Assembly: GCA_024734495.1 (NCBI GenBank)
Contig: JALMQS010000128.1
Coordinates: 26,327,052-26,391,051 of the forward strand
Origin: Forficula auricularia
Taxonomy: Eukaryota; Arthropoda; Insecta; Dermaptera; Forficulidae
DNA length: 64,000 nt
Direction of reading: 5' to 3'
Part shown: one piece after another, positions 51,120 through 61,429 of the stretch
Numbering within the stretch: position 1 is the first letter of the stretch
Layout of the letters: the number at the start of each line of letters is the position of its first letter
Position numbers and translations under genes: made by a program
The notes under the pieces: model-generated
What the model was told of the DNA's origin: nothing
The model's database searches: none
The model's input: only the letters and a program-made list of their open reading frames with translations

Positions 51120-52070
51120 ACTATTTTACTTCTTTCAAAGTGCAACCTCCCATTTCTTTCAATATCTTAGATCTAGGTCTTACATTCTTCCATGTTTTCC
51201 CACCTTATACTCCAATCTAGTTTCTTTTTGATTTTCTATATTTTCCATTGGAAGCTGTAAATTTGAAAAACCAAAATCATTTGTTTATAATGGAAATACA
51301 AACTTTTTTTTACAGTAACAAACTTTCTCCCTTTTTCCGTTCTTGCATTATTGGAATATAAAAAAAGCACAATGAGGGGAAAAAATATTAAAAATTATTT
51401 CTTTTCAAGTTTAAATTATTTTTAAGCCCAAATAAACAAAAAACATTTCAGTTGGATTCAATTATGCAGTCTTCCGGGTATTCTAAGCAAATTCAAATTT
51501 TTCTGCTCTAAAAAAAAAGTACATTTATCCTTTTAAACAGGCATTCTAGTGTTAATGTAATAATAATACACTGGTTTACGAACAGTTAAATTTGAAACTT
51601 TCTAGTAATTACTTTGCCAAATTAAACTCTGCGGAATTCGAATAAATAGAGACTCTCTATACCAGCTGATGGCTTCAAGTCAAATTTACTACTAGGAACA
51701 ATAATTACAATTTACAATTAATGGGTTTGAAGTTAACGCAGCTTTCTCGGCTCATTCCGTCGTAAAATGAAAGAGACTTTCTACATTAGCAGGACTAGGG
51801 CATTTCGTTTTTAATCAGTTTGAGGTGGAAGAAATTTAAAGTTAAAAGTACCTGAAGCCGCCGAGCGATGCACGGTAATTGAATTGAATTTCTAGCTTTC
51901 TAACGGTCCACATATTATGTGTACATTTGTTTATACTCGTACACCAATTTGCCCACATTCGTTCATGATAAACATTATAAAAAAATAAATAGGAAAATAA
52001 TAATTAAAAAAAATATTCGTATAGGATCTGAAATAAAAACATAAATGATGAGCTAATATGGCTTCTCTGG
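51120..52070. other. AT-rich sequence, nothing recognised
   Basis: No support for genes or elements. Confidence 0.4.
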
Positions 52071-52076
52071 TAGGAT

Positions 52077-52149
52077 TCATCTGTAGCGCAGTTGGTTAGC
52101 GCAGCCTCGGCTATAGAGGAAGACGCAGGTTCGAATCCTGCCAGATGCT
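52077..52149 (+). tRNA. tRNA-like sequence, probable pseudogene or SINE head
   Basis: Acceptor CATCTG/CAGATG (6 bp; the first pair is T-C), D arm GCGC/GCGC with AGTTGGTTA loop, anticodon stem CCTC/GAGG, and T arm GCAGG/CCTGC with loop TTCGAAT are all present. An oligo-T terminator follows at 52157. The anticodon loop GGCTATA lacks the invariant U33 and the variable loop is 4 nt, so no anticodon can be assigned with confidence. The stems and A/B boxes are better preserved than in the SINEs here. Confidence 0.6.
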
Positions 52150-52159
52150 AAATTTCATT

Positions 52160-53025
52160 TTTCCTTTTCAAAACAAAAATAATGAAATGATTTATGAACT
52201 GCAAAAAATTCGCAGGCTGAATCATGGAAATTATTCAAATTTACGCGGTTCAATTAATTTAATTAATAAAATTAAATAAGATTTGTTTCCAAGTTATATA
52301 AAAAAAGCCACTTCAACAACTTTATTTGTAAACACACCTGTAATGTTATGATTTAGACACCTGTTAATTAAAAACAAACAAAAACTCCTAATTTTAATAT
52401 ATATATTAATATTTGCTATAACCTATTAGTGGGTTTTAAAATTAAAAACAAATTAAAAATAAAAGATAATTGAAAAAAATATAAACAAACTTTTTTATTA
52501 AGATTTTCATCTATCAACAATTACTTTAATTAAGAAAAGATCAATTAAGATTAAATTTGTCGAGGTCCAGACCTAGTCAGATCGCTATCTCGTCCTCAAA
52601 ACTTGTTAATAGAATTTGTTTCATCAAAATCGGTAGAGCCGTTTTCAAAATAGAACTAGGTTACAAATATATATATAAACAAATATACAATTTTTGCTCG
52701 TTTAATAAGAGTAGATTGATTATTTTCTATATTTCAATGCGAAATTGAAAAAAAATCAGAGTCAGGGCCCAGACAGGTCATCACAATACTTCACATTACT
52801 ATATTCTATAGAATATAAATGTGAAAGTAAAAATAATATATATTTAGTGAAATTGATTGTCACTCGTGAACGATTTCGACATTCTTCCTTCTACTATAGA
52901 TTGATAGAAACGATTTGGTGTATTTTTATTTCTGGGATTTTGTTTCCAGCTCGGGAACCCATTCCAGTCTTCCATTTTCACAAATGGATCTCTTTACCTT
53001 CTATTCCCGAAAAGAAAAGATAACC
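52160..53025. other. AT-rich sequence, nothing recognised
   Basis: AAACGATTTGGTGTATTT and a GGGAACC string are visible, but no gene or element is supported. Confidence 0.4.
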
Positions 53026-53029
53026 AGAT

Positions 53030-53300
53030 CCCAGTGTAGTGCAGATCCGTTGCGATATCGTTTTCGGCAGAATTGCCTTCTGTATATATATTTATCTGGG
53101 GTGCCATCCATTGCACCCCCTCCTCCTCTCAGCTGCCCCGCACCAGGGGAATGTTAATGTGAGAATTTGCCCACGTGTTTTCGAGTCCCCGCAAAAGGGA
53201 TTGGAGACACAATTGTGTACAATAACAAGTCGCTCTCAGGTTTCACTTGAAAAAAAAGTGGTGTATGTTCACCCTCCCCTCTGTTCTCTTTCTTCCTAAA
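53030..53300. other. Non-repetitive GC-balanced stretch
   Basis: Contains a C-rich run, a CCCACGTGTTTTCGAG E-box and no repeat similarity in the window. Several overlapping short plus-strand frames have no recognisable domain. Confidence 0.3.
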
Positions 53301-53461
53301 GTACCATACCATTTCCCTCCTCTTTCCCTCTATTCTTTTGATATACAATTCACGTTTAGAAAAACAACTGTGGAAATACCGAAAAGAGTTTGTCGTTCAA
53401 ACACGATTAAAAATAATTGATTAAATGTACAACTAGGTGGGATTTTTTTAACTAGAATTAA

Positions 53462-53605
53462 AAAAAAAATATTTCTTTATTTTAAGAATTCCTACTGACG
53501 TTTCGAGCTTTAATTTAAGTCATCTTCAGGGAAGAACTAACAAATTTCGTCAAGGATATCTTTAATCAAAGGTCGAAACGTTAATTTTTAAAATAAGAAA
53601 ATAAT
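53462..53605. repeat. PLE-like inverted repeat with ACGT-type hammerhead-like core
   Basis: TATTTTAAGAATTCCTACTG/ACGTTTCGAGC on the left and GGTCGAAACGTTAATTTTTA, AAATAAG on the right form diverged arms. The minus-strand left arm has CTGAAGA (complement of 53523-53529), GAAAC (53500-53504) and GUC. Stem II is poor, so it is probably decayed. Confidence 0.5.
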
Positions 53606-53619
53606 TGAAGATGTAGGAC

Positions 53620-54510
53620 TTTTCTTTAGATATTTTTTTCAAATCCCATAAGTATAGATAAAAACAGCTATAAACATATTTTTAACCATCGTACAATTAA
53701 ATTATCCGAATTTTGATTAAAAGCGGCCAAAAGCAATAAAACAAATTATAATCTGGATTATTTTATTGCTAGTTTAATATGAAGTTGTTTTATTGGCTGC
53801 CCTTAACCAAAAGTTGGATAATTACTATTTTATATACACCCAGTTCCATTCACTATCATCTTAATACAATTAGAGGTTTTTAAGCAAATAATCATTTATT
53901 TGTCAAGACGAGAAAGTCACTATTTCCCGAATCGAACGTGTCTTGATATTTAATGATGCTCTAAAAAATAGATCTTATCACTTACAATGATAAAATGACA
54001 AAATTGAAGGAGATGCCCGGGAAGTCAGAAGATTTTTGCCTGGCCACCTCAAGAAGAGACTTTTTTCTAGGAGTTTGAGGGAGGGAGAAATTAAAAATAA
54101 TCCTCCATAAAAAAGGTACTGTTATACTATCTACAGGGCTGGCGCAAGGCAGGTTCAGCCCGTTCGCCTAAACCCGACCCCGCGTTTTGAGAGGGCCCGC
54201 GGTCTACGAAAATTACCCAATTAAAAAACACCGATTTTGATTAAATTTTTCCAGAATGATGATACCATTAGAACCCAGTTCGATATGCAGCCGTTGCACA
54301 AAATCACAAAGTGCTAGAGTTACTCTTTTAATTAATTTACTCCAATAATAATTAATAGAAAATCAATGGAGATGGAGTGGTTTCTTAATAAATTCTTTCT
54401 TACTAAATTCTTCCAAATTAGAACTTTTTGAAATATCTATCTTTTTCGAAACATAATAAATGAATAATTTTTCAATTTTATTTCTAAATAGACCAACTAA
54501 TAAATTTGTT
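53620..54510. other. AT-rich sequence with one transposon-like end
   Basis: CAGGGCTGGCGCAAGGCAGG at 54134 resembles a DNA-transposon terminus, without a partner end. Otherwise unassigned. Confidence 0.3.
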
Positions 54511-54521
54511 GAAAAGATTTT

Positions 54522-54600
54522 ATTTTGCCGAGAGTAGCAGAATTGTTTGAATTATAAAGAGAAACAAAGAGGTTGTCCTCTGCTTGATCAAGCAAATGAC
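54522..54600. repeat. PLE-like terminal block
   Basis: TTTTGCCGAGAGTAGCAGAA and AGAGAAACAAAGAGGTTGTC match 7345-7425 closely. No hammerhead is evident beside it. Confidence 0.65.
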
Positions 54601-54819
54601 TCTCTTCATGAATAAATTTGTGTTTATCAATAGAATTTATTTCATCGGTTCATTTTATAATCATATCTTTTTTACTTGCACATTTATATTCATAGAATAT
54701 AATGTGGAAGTATTACGATGGGTCCTGACTCTTTGGGAACTTGATTACAATTCAATCAAATATGAAAAAATAACCAAGAAAAATATTACAATTATGCAAA
54801 AAATGTATATATTTTTGCG

Positions 54820-55375
54820 AAATGTTTTCAGGTATAAAGCTAAATTTAGTACAATGTAATGTGAAAATACATAGATTCGAATCGAGTTTCATTAGATAAA
54901 ATTATTTAAGAATGGCAATTTATACTCACAGGAAACGCTTTCAGATATAAAGCTAAAATTTGTGTCATTAAAATGCAAATATACATAGATGCGTATCAAG
55001 TTTAAGCTTATTAAATAAAACCATTCTATATTGACAATTCATATTCTCGGGAAAGATTTCCAGATATATAGCTAGAATTTGGTGCATTGTAACATAGTTG
55101 CGTACCAATTTTCAGCTCATTAACTAAAACCTTTCAAGATTAGCATTTTGTACTCTTAGAAAACGTTTTCATGTAAAAAGCTAAAACTTAGTGCATTGTA
55201 ACATAGTTCCGTACCAATTTTCAGCTCATTAACTAAAAGCATTCAAGATTGGCATTTTGTATTTTCAGGAAACGTTCATATATATAAGATAAAAATTTGA
55301 TGCATTGTAATGTGAAAATACATATTTTCGTACCAATTTTTAGCTCATTTTAGGTATAACTAAAACCATTTATAC
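54820..55375 (+). repeat. Minisatellite, five units of ~107-119 bp
   Basis: AAAGCTAAA-like anchors recur at about 54836, 54949, 55068, 55178 and 55285. Each unit also shares TTAGTGCATTGTAA, ACATAG, CGTACCAATTTTCAGCTCAT, TAACTAAAA-CATT and a GGAAACG block. Units 3 and 4 are the most alike, and the edges more diverged, as expected of an array evolving by unequal exchange. Confidence 0.88.
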
Positions 55376-55399
55376 CATAGTTAAATAATTTGTATCTTA

Positions 55400-56300
55400 T
55401 ATAGGTATCAATATTTTTTTTTTTACTTAATTGATATTTTTTCAACAGAGAAAATGAATAAATTCGAAATATTCGAGTAATTTTTTTTTTGCAAACTAAT
55501 CCGCCAACAAGTCTCAACTTGTTGATGCGTGCCTCGACTCGTTTGAAATAGACTCGAGTTTTCATCATCTAAAATCTATTAAATATTTGTAATTAGATAT
55601 GAGCAAAACGGGTAATTCTAGAGCAATTGAGTACTGATACTATCTAATGGTTGACTTCTTGACCAAATTGACTTTATTTATTTATTTATATTATTAAAAA
55701 ACAAAAATATCCTTCGGTGGCTTCTTTTAATTATTATGCTTGTTTACAGTTTATATGCTAAAAAAGTTAGAAAAGAGAGGGAAAGCAGTATATCGCCCTC
55801 TCTTTCCCACTATGATTTTATATGAATATAATCTATCTAAACTATTTTCTGCAATTTTGAGCCAAAAATTCTGAAGCTAGTATGTCTAAAATCTAATTAC
55901 TTCTTTGTTTTGGAAATTCAAACATTTTAGCACCAGAACAATTTTCCTATGAATTTCCGTACTTGAGTTATCGTGGGTATCAGAATCTAGACAAATAGAC
56001 AGGCATAAAAATTATCATCTTTAAAAATAAACTTTCTTCACGTTTCATGCATTTCTAAGCACGATAAGCAAAACAAATTTCGTCGGCTTAGAAGGTAAAG
56101 CTGCTAACTCCATTTTTTATCATATATGACATATTAATACCGGTAGAAAGAAAAAGAAATGCAGCATCATCCAAGTAAAACTGCGACTTAAAATTACTAT
56201 CACAAGTTGTAGAAAAAAAAAGTATTTTCCATAACAACAATATTAAATTTTGTTTGTTTTTTCTCTCTCCTGTAAAATTTCCTTGATGTGAGTTAGCAGG
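55400..56300. other. AT-rich sequence, nothing recognised
   Basis: No support for genes or elements. Confidence 0.4.
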
Positions 56301-56311
56301 TTTACACTCTA

Positions 56312-56483
56312 AGGGCCGGTTGTATGTCGCAAAGTAAATGCTTTTTACAAGTGACAAAGGTTAGATGGTAAACGGAGGGACTGGGGTGGCCAATCAGATG
56401 ACAGGCACTCCCAGTCCTTCCATTTACCATCTACCCTTTGTCACTTGTAAAAAGCATTTACTTTGCGACATACAACCGCCCCT
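56312..56483. mobile_element. Foldback MITE, full copy
   Basis: Arms of about 72 bp are complementary from GGGCCGGTTGTATGTCGC on the left to GCGACATACAACCGCCCC on the right, around a ~25-bp loop GGTGGCCAATCAGATGACAG. No coding content. A half copy lies at 47912-48014. Superfamily not determined because no clear target duplication could be read. Confidence 0.85.
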
Positions 56484-56489
56484 CGATTT

Positions 56490-57110
56490 GATACTTCGTA
56501 AGGTTGTAACGAATGAGCTGAAATTTGACACGGGAACATGTTTGTATTAATAAGCTGCATTTTGTCAATTTTCTAAATCTAACGAATCACTGACTAAAAA
56601 ATAAAAAAAAACACTAAAATTTGCCATCAGTAGAGAGAATAATAAAAGTTATTACTTCTTTTCTTCGAATTTATTTGAAGGCAGGAGAATCCAGACAACA
56701 CAATTCTATCAAGGAGACTTATTAAGTCTATCTTATCCATCTTATGGGCTTCTCAAAAAAATCTTGTTAAGATTTCCCTATCTTGATAAGTCTCTAAGAT
56801 ATGTTATCATAAATGCAGAATGCCCGCCTGAGTTCTGTCTTCAAGGTCTTCTCCTCGAGCTCTTGAAGATAGTCTTAAAGTTATTCTGTAGATACTTATT
56901 AAGACCTTTTCAATAGATCCTTTTCTTATAAATTAGTTAACTTAGGATCCTGGCTAACCATGCATGCAAAAGTATTGCACACTCTTTGTTATTCCTAGAA
57001 ATTTCAAAGTTTGCTCTAGTTCAGTTTCAGTGTCTTAAGTCGAAGACACTTTTAGAATAAGCTACTTTAATTGTTTAGAAAGTATTTCATAAATGATAAA
57101 AAGCATTAAA
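56490..57110. other. AT-rich sequence, nothing recognised
   Basis: 56700-56950 has several AAGATCTT/TTATCAAG-type short inverted strings, but nothing is assignable. Confidence 0.35.
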
Positions 57111-57114
57111 TTTA

Positions 57115-57265
57115 AAGTTTTTGTGCCGAGAGTAGCAGAATTTTTGTATATTTATTTTATTTATTTTTATATATTTTTATATATTTAACTCCATATGACA
57201 AAGTTATAAATAAATAAAATTTATAGTTCCAGCAGAAAACACACTCTTTTATTGTCTCCTTCGAT
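57115..57265. repeat. PLE-like ends without hammerhead
   Basis: TGCCGAGAGTAGCAGAATTT on the left, and on the right TTCCAGCAGAAAACACACTC followed by TTTTATTGTCTCCTTCG, matching 23218-23260 and 30035-30068. The hammerhead segment between them is absent, replaced by TA-rich sequence. Confidence 0.6.
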
Positions 57266-57519
57266 AAAAAGCATTATAACATATTATACCTTAGAATTAA
57301 GCCTGGTTTGTCTAAATTTGTATTTTGTTTCCAGACGATTATACAAGAAAGTAGGATAAATAATCAATCGTAGCTATTAGCAATAGCTATGAATATTTTA
57401 ATTATAAATTAATTTTCTCGTTAGGAAAAAATGAGTCAACAAAGAAAGATGTATTTTAAAATTGCATTGATAGTGTTTTATTTTTATTCCTACCTAGTTT
57501 GAATGTTCAGACACTTAAA

Positions 57520-57790
57520 GGAAGGAATAGAGACGTGGTTGGCTGATAAGAGGAAAAAATCGACCCCCTGAGAAGCACCTTGCCGTTCCCAAAGGGTGCG
57601 TGCCTTCTTGGACTCCATAACCCTTGATAAACCCACGCAAGGCGAATATTAGCCGAGTCTTGCATGAATGACGCACCTCGATGATTTCCATGGACTTTAA
57701 TTGGGTCTGCTTAAAGAACGTGATTCATAGCCACCACTGAAACAAACTTTAGAAGAAATCGTGGGGTGATGGAAATTCACAAAATTTAAT
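57520..57790. other. Non-repetitive GC-balanced stretch
   Basis: Single-copy-looking within the window, with mixed composition and no frame or family. Candidate conserved non-coding DNA. Confidence 0.25.
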
Positions 57791-58039
57791 TTTAGAATAA
57801 CATTAAATATTTAGCAAACAAAACACAAATGGGGAGACAGCAATAAGATAAATATTCTGGATGCAAATATCTAGCTCTGTTTATCTATTTTCCAGCATTG
57901 TAGCATGAGGAGTTGTACAGGTGAGTAAGTGAGTTAAGGACGTTCCCTAATATAGCTCAGATGCAGTTCGCTCTTTCGCCTACTCTCACATGCGCAGAAA
58001 GGCAAACATATTTTCACTGCATCGTTTCTCGAATCTGGC

Positions 58040-58234
58040 AACATTTCATTGTTACCGACGCTAAAAGACAAAACAGCTCAATGCGAAATTCCAGATGAGA
58101 ACAGTATAGTTATGCTGAGAGAATTAGCTAAAAATCTCAAATGCACCAGCTGCAGAAGTTTTTTAGATATGGAAAAATTGAGTGATTTTAGTGCGACTTT
58201 GCTAAGTCGCCATCTCTCACTTGTCATGCCATGA
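58040..58234 (+). pseudogene. Possible fragment of a Mutator-like transposase N-terminal zinc domain
   Basis: About 60 codons are open to a stop at 58234. ENSIVMLRELAKNLKCTSCR and a later LLSRHLSLV resemble the pattern V-x-L-x-x-L-x-x-x-x-x-C-x-x-C...G-L-x-S-x-x-x-V-x-C of the N-terminal region in some MULE-type transposases. The second cysteine pair is not visible and no start codon is convincing. An unrelated short frame is quite possible. Confidence 0.3.
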
Positions 58235-58409
58235 GAGAAAAAATGAAAACCATCAAAAGTACTTAATTTTTAACATTTTTCATTCAAAACGAATACCGCT
58301 TGATGCATTTATTTTAACAGAAAATTATTTGTTATATCTTCAGTTAATGATTCTCAGTTTTTCAAAATAATTTCAAGAAAATTACGATTGTTATTTAATG
58401 AAACAGTCG

Positions 58410-59395
58410 CTTAAGCTGACGTGTTCTGATGTGACCATCCACTTGACTTTACCATGCAACCTGGCCCCTCACTTACATTAATATTTAATAAAATTATTTA
58501 TAATCATGTAGGGGAGGGCGGGTTAGTTTTTGCATTTTTAGACTCCACTGATTATGTATATAAAATTTGGTTGACTTTAGGAAATGGCCAAGATTTTCAT
58601 TTTTGACCACCCCCCTCCACATTTTGCAGAGTTGAGACTGGAACTCGTTTCCTGCCACCATCTTTCTTGCGACTTATAACCTTCAGCTATTTAAGATCCG
58701 TATCCACAGATACCTTCTGACCCCCGCCTAACACATAAAAATTATTTCTTCTTCTTTTTCATTGCTGAGGGTTTAACCAAGGCTCTAGGGGTTGCACCTT
58801 TTTTGTGTAACCTCTCTCATCATTATCATAAAAAAAATTAAAAAAAAATTGTTGAGTTTGCAAATGGGCTAAGATTTTCTATTTTTGACCCTCCGCCCCC
58901 TAATCCCCCCATTTTGTGGGTTAGATTTTGCATTTTCTAGACTTCTGGGAGTCCACCGATTTGTATACAAAATTTGGTTGAGTTTGCTCAAACGACCTAG
59001 ATTTTTAATTTTTAACCCCCCCCCCCTCCACCCCTTAATTTTTGGGTCGATATGCACCAAAATCTAATCAGTTTCATCTCAATATGAATTAAAACTACGT
59101 GTGAAATTTGGTTTCGATATTCAAACTGCTTTTGTTTATTCGCCCACAATAATTTCATAGACTACCTAACTGACTAACAGACATTTTGACAAAAACAATT
59201 ATTATCTCGAAAAATATAATTTTTTCGATGTTCACTTATTAGTGCTTTTTTGTAGAGCGAAATGCCATGGTTTTGCTCAATTTTTTTAATCGAAATAGTT
59301 TCAGCCATTTCTTAGATATATTTAACAAAAAAGCACTTTTTTCATGCACGATTACAATACTTGGCCATACCCTGTATGGTGAAGTAAAAAGTGGA
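58410..59395 (+). repeat. C-tract interspersed repeat family, copy C
   Basis: Starts TTAAGCTGACGTGTTCTGAT and ends ACCCTGTATGGTGAAGTAAA, like copy A. The first of the two internal ~115-bp units is interrupted at about 58630 by a LINE 3' tail. The right part has fewer CAGAC-type repeats than copy A. Confidence 0.8.
58630..58855 (+). mobile_element. LINE 3' end, copy 3, inside repeat copy C
   Basis: GAGTTGAGACTGGAACTCGT, ATCCACAGATACCTTC and GGTTGCACC followed by CATCATTATCATAAAAAAA match the 3' part of 45630-46034 in order. It ends in an A-rich tail, then repeat C resumes at TTGTTGAGTTTGC. Confidence 0.6.
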
Positions 59396-59399
59396 CAAC

Positions 59400-60740
59400 T
59401 CGTGTTTTCGTAAGCTCATGGCGCAATCTGAATACCAAAGGTAAATTAATAAAATTTGAAAAAATAACCCATTCCATCTCGTTCCATTAGATGACATGTT
59501 TTTTTCTTAGAAAATTTAATTTTATTTTATCTGCAACTTGAACTCTACTTTTGAAAAGAACTATTCAACAGAAACAGATGTGGTGAACTATATTTTTTTA
59601 ATTATAGGCCCAAACATATTATTTTATAATAAATTGCAAATAATTTGAAAGTACCTACTACAGTAAATTACTTTCGTGATTTTAATCAATCGAATTAATA
59701 CAAAATTCAATGTATAGTATAGATTTACAATAAAGTAGTGTCAAATCAATATTTTCATAGACAAAAGAATATTAAAAATATTAATAATATATCTAAATGA
59801 AAGTATTATAAAGATAATTACAGACATACCGTAGATACGACTGTGAAGTAAGAAAGATAGTGAGTGCTCCCTCATGGTAAAATAAAAATGACAAAATAAC
59901 CTTTAATAAATTTTCAAAAATGAACTTTCCACAGCATCTGCATGCGATAAATTTATTTTTTATCAACACATTTTAAATGATACGGAGCTATTCGAAATTG
60001 TTCTTTCAATTTTGTCAATTGACTATTTTTGATTCATCAAACTAGTTGAAAATTTTTCGTTTACAGATTTGTTGACAAGAATTAAAGCAGTTCTTCATCA
60101 CTCACTTAAGACATTAACTTTGAATTTTCAAGCTATATTTATCTTTTTTGAGAGAACTTGAAAAATTCCTTACTGAAAATCAGCCAGACGAGAACTTTTA
60201 ATCAAATTATTTTTCTTACTTATTATATTCTAGTAAGAGAAAATAAAAGGGTCTGTTGTTTCCATAGTATAATCCTAAAATAAAAATGAATATAAAATTC
60301 ATTTAAAAAATGGAAACATTCCTTTCCTTTAAAAGGTTCATTTGGACCCATTTTTATTAAAATAGAATTGTCAAGTTTTGATGGCGCAAATATGCAAAAA
60401 TATTTGCTTAAAATTCCCTCTTCGTACTTAGGAGCCACTTTGAAGAATATATTTGAAAAGAAAAAATGAAGTATAAATAAAATATGTATATGACTTTTAG
60501 TATTTTCAATGACTTTTTTCTACTATTTTAAGCTACCTTTATTTTTTAAGTTGAACTAAAGAAAAGAAGGGAACTAGATTCGCATATTACAATCTTTAGA
60601 TCGCTTACTTTATGATTGAATTAATTTTTGTCCATTAAAAAGTCTATATGAATTTTATATAAAAAAAAAAAAAAACGATAAAATCACATCTACATTTTAA
60701 AACTAAAAAAATATGTACCCTTTTTTACTTTATCCAATGC
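59400..60740. other. AT-rich sequence, nothing recognised
   Basis: No support for genes or elements over 1.3 kb. Confidence 0.4.
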
Positions 60741-60744
60741 GAAG

Positions 60745-61320
60745 CATGGGAGAAAGTATTGGAACTGCTCGCGGCAAGCGCGACTTCAAAGGGTCCTCAG
60801 GTAAAGACTACGGAACCCATAGACTCAATTAAGGTCACAAATTGAAGTATTCAATGAAATTGAATTTTAGCACGTGACGGTTTTGCAAAAAATTACTCGA
60901 ATTTTGCCGAGAGGCCAAAAGTGCCATTTTTTTTTGGAAGTGCGTGGGATGGATGTATGTATGTATGTGTGTGTGTTACTAGTTTTTTTCGTCCACGATT
61001 TTTTCCACACCTTTGCAGTTGATTGAAATGAAATTGAAACCTAACACAGTTTAACAAAATGAAGCGCTGATTAGTTTTTGGTAATACATTTGTTCACAAA
61101 CATTAGTACTTTATTTCAGTACTTTTTTAGTTTTTTCTAAATATCTTGAAATGACTTAACCAATTTTGATGAAATTTAATATCCTAATTAAGTACCTTTG
61201 GTCCACAAAAAGGTTAAATAAAGTTTTTAGTAAAGAGCATTTTTAAAGGCATTTTACTCAAGAACATACACATTTCAAATGAATTTTGGATAGTGCTTAG
61301 CAAAATGATCCGTTGCAGTT
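60745..61320. repeat. Unclassified repeat-like stretch with (ATGT)n
   Basis: GCGAAGCATGGGAGAAAGTA, CTCGCGGCAAGCGCGAC and CCACGATTTTTTCCACACC are embedded in AT-rich text with an (ATGT)/(GT) microsatellite at 60953-60975. The texture (no frame, alternation of GC-rich head and long AT tail) suggests a dispersed repeat, but no second copy is in this window. Confidence 0.3.
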
Positions 61321-61324
61321 TATT

Positions 61325-61425
61325 GATGCGCGGTGTAGGTTTTAGGTGAAACATATTGCTTTAATAAAGCAAAGGAGGTGTAGTTCCACAATGAATTCAT
61401 TGTGAAACTACCGTCCCTATAATTT
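61325..61425. repeat. PLE-like terminal motif with small hairpin
   Basis: GGTGTAGGTTTTAGGTGAAAC at 61333 is almost identical to 19065. It is followed by TTTAATAAAGCAAAGG and a hairpin around CACAATGAATTCATTGTG. It looks like a 19060-type element deleted of its hammerhead interior. Confidence 0.65.
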
Positions 61426-61429
61426 ATTA

